DNA from: Saprospiraceae bacterium
GTDB lineage: Bacteria; Bacteroidota; Bacteroidia; Chitinophagales; Saprospiraceae
DNA: 64,000 nucleotides
Assembly (NCBI GenBank): GCA_016708265.1
Contig: JADJGA010000011.1
Span: 62,001-126,000, forward strand
Direction of reading: 5' to 3'
How positions within the stretch are numbered: the first letter of the stretch is position 1; the number at the start of each line of letters is the position of its first letter. Shown here piece by piece: positions 63,784 through 64,000 of the stretch. The position numbers were made by a program, and so were the translations under genes. The notes under the pieces are model-generated. The model was not told the origin of the DNA. It did not search any database and worked only from the letters and a program-made list of their open reading frames with translations.

Positions 63784-64000
63784 ATGTCTAAAAGAATTAA
63801 TTACATTATTTCAGAAATAGAAGACCAATACTTAATGGATGACGATTCTTTAAGACCCTGGATAATTGGTTTTAGTGGTGGAAAAGATTCAACAGCATTA
63901 CTTCAGTTAGTGTGGCTTGCTTTAAAGAATATTCCTGCGGAATTAAGAAACAGAAAAATCTATGTTGTTTGTAATGACACGCTTGTGGAGAATCCCATTG
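63784..64000 (+). CDS. dndC: DndC-like DNA phosphorothioation protein, N-terminal part
   Basis: The first 72 residues are present, and the window cuts the rest. The pattern IEDQYLMDDDSLRPWIIGFSGGKDST is that of the PAPS-reductase-like ATP pyrophosphatase DndC, with PP-loop SGGKDST at residues 31-37. LLQLVWLALKNIP and VVCNDTLVENPI follow. DndC works with DndA/IscS, DndD and DndE to replace a backbone oxygen by sulfur in DNA. The gene starts after its own promoter-like box, and no dndB precedes it on the window. The remaining system, if any, lies beyond 64000. Confidence 0.8.
   Translation, partial: MSKRINYIISEIEDQYLMDDDSLRPWIIGFSGGKDSTALLQLVWLALKNIPAELRNRKIYVVCNDTLVENPI

Noticed and set aside
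1..64000. CRISPR array, prophage or rRNA operon
   Set aside because: No regularly spaced direct repeats, phage structural genes or rRNA sequence were seen in the window.

Overview
The window is a stretch of an AT-rich Bacteroidota chromosome. The indicators are T9SS-type C-terminal sorting domains, a CarboxypepD-reg TonB-dependent receptor, a bacterial GGGP synthase, an 11-gene nuo operon without nuoEFG, and TAnnTTTG -7 promoter elements. No plasmid backbone, prophage or CRISPR array is visible. The species cannot be named from the sequence.

Layout. 0-5 kb: housekeeping genes (lipoprotein fragment, dnaB, an rluB-like gene, superoxide dismutase, recX) and a CAU tRNA. 4.5-5.5 kb: an accessory patch with a small GIY-YIG endonuclease gene between two degenerate copies of the tRNA 3' part, followed by a 136-bp MITE with 20-bp terminal repeats and a perfect 9-bp target duplication. 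5.5-14.6 kb: loosely spaced genes (LprI-like, YceI, acyl-CoA dehydrogenase, VWA, RmuC, cytochrome-type lipoprotein, GH5) separated by repeat-rich gaps. 14.9-30.8 kb: a Prc-type protease, a 2x[4Fe-4S] ferredoxin, korAB and nuoABCDHIJKLMN with one small unknown gene at the end. This is probably a ferredoxin-linked respiratory module, because the NADH-input subunits are missing. 31.2-34.2 kb: a four-gene cluster with the logic of phospholipid headgroup synthesis (cytidylyltransferase, SDR, CDP-alcohol transferase, acyltransferase). 34.4-37.3 kb: an OprC/NosA-like copper-type TonB receptor and a small Cys-rich membrane protein. 37.5-44 kb: amidase/golvesin protein, GGGP synthase, rsgA, guanine deaminase, thioredoxin.

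44.6-60 kb: a giant T9SS surface protein, universal stress protein, UMF1-type transporter, rimK with a deacylase gene, LolE-like permease, queG, an MFS transporter, proline dehydrogenase and a CAP-domain T9SS protein. Between 48.33 and 58.74 kb I find ten single-base frameshifts in six genes, most of them in homopolymer runs. The rest of the window shows none. Either this is a low-accuracy assembly segment or an unusual cluster of broken genes.

60-64 kb: a WbpD/WlbB-like acetyltransferase and a 955-residue FAD/Fe-S oxidase. The right edge cuts into a gene whose first 72 residues look like DndC, the ATP-pyrophosphatase of DNA phosphorothioation, so a Dnd-type modification or defence island probably starts there.

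A 154-bp gapless repeat (about 92% identical) occurs in opposite orientation at 0.3 kb and 50.0 kb.
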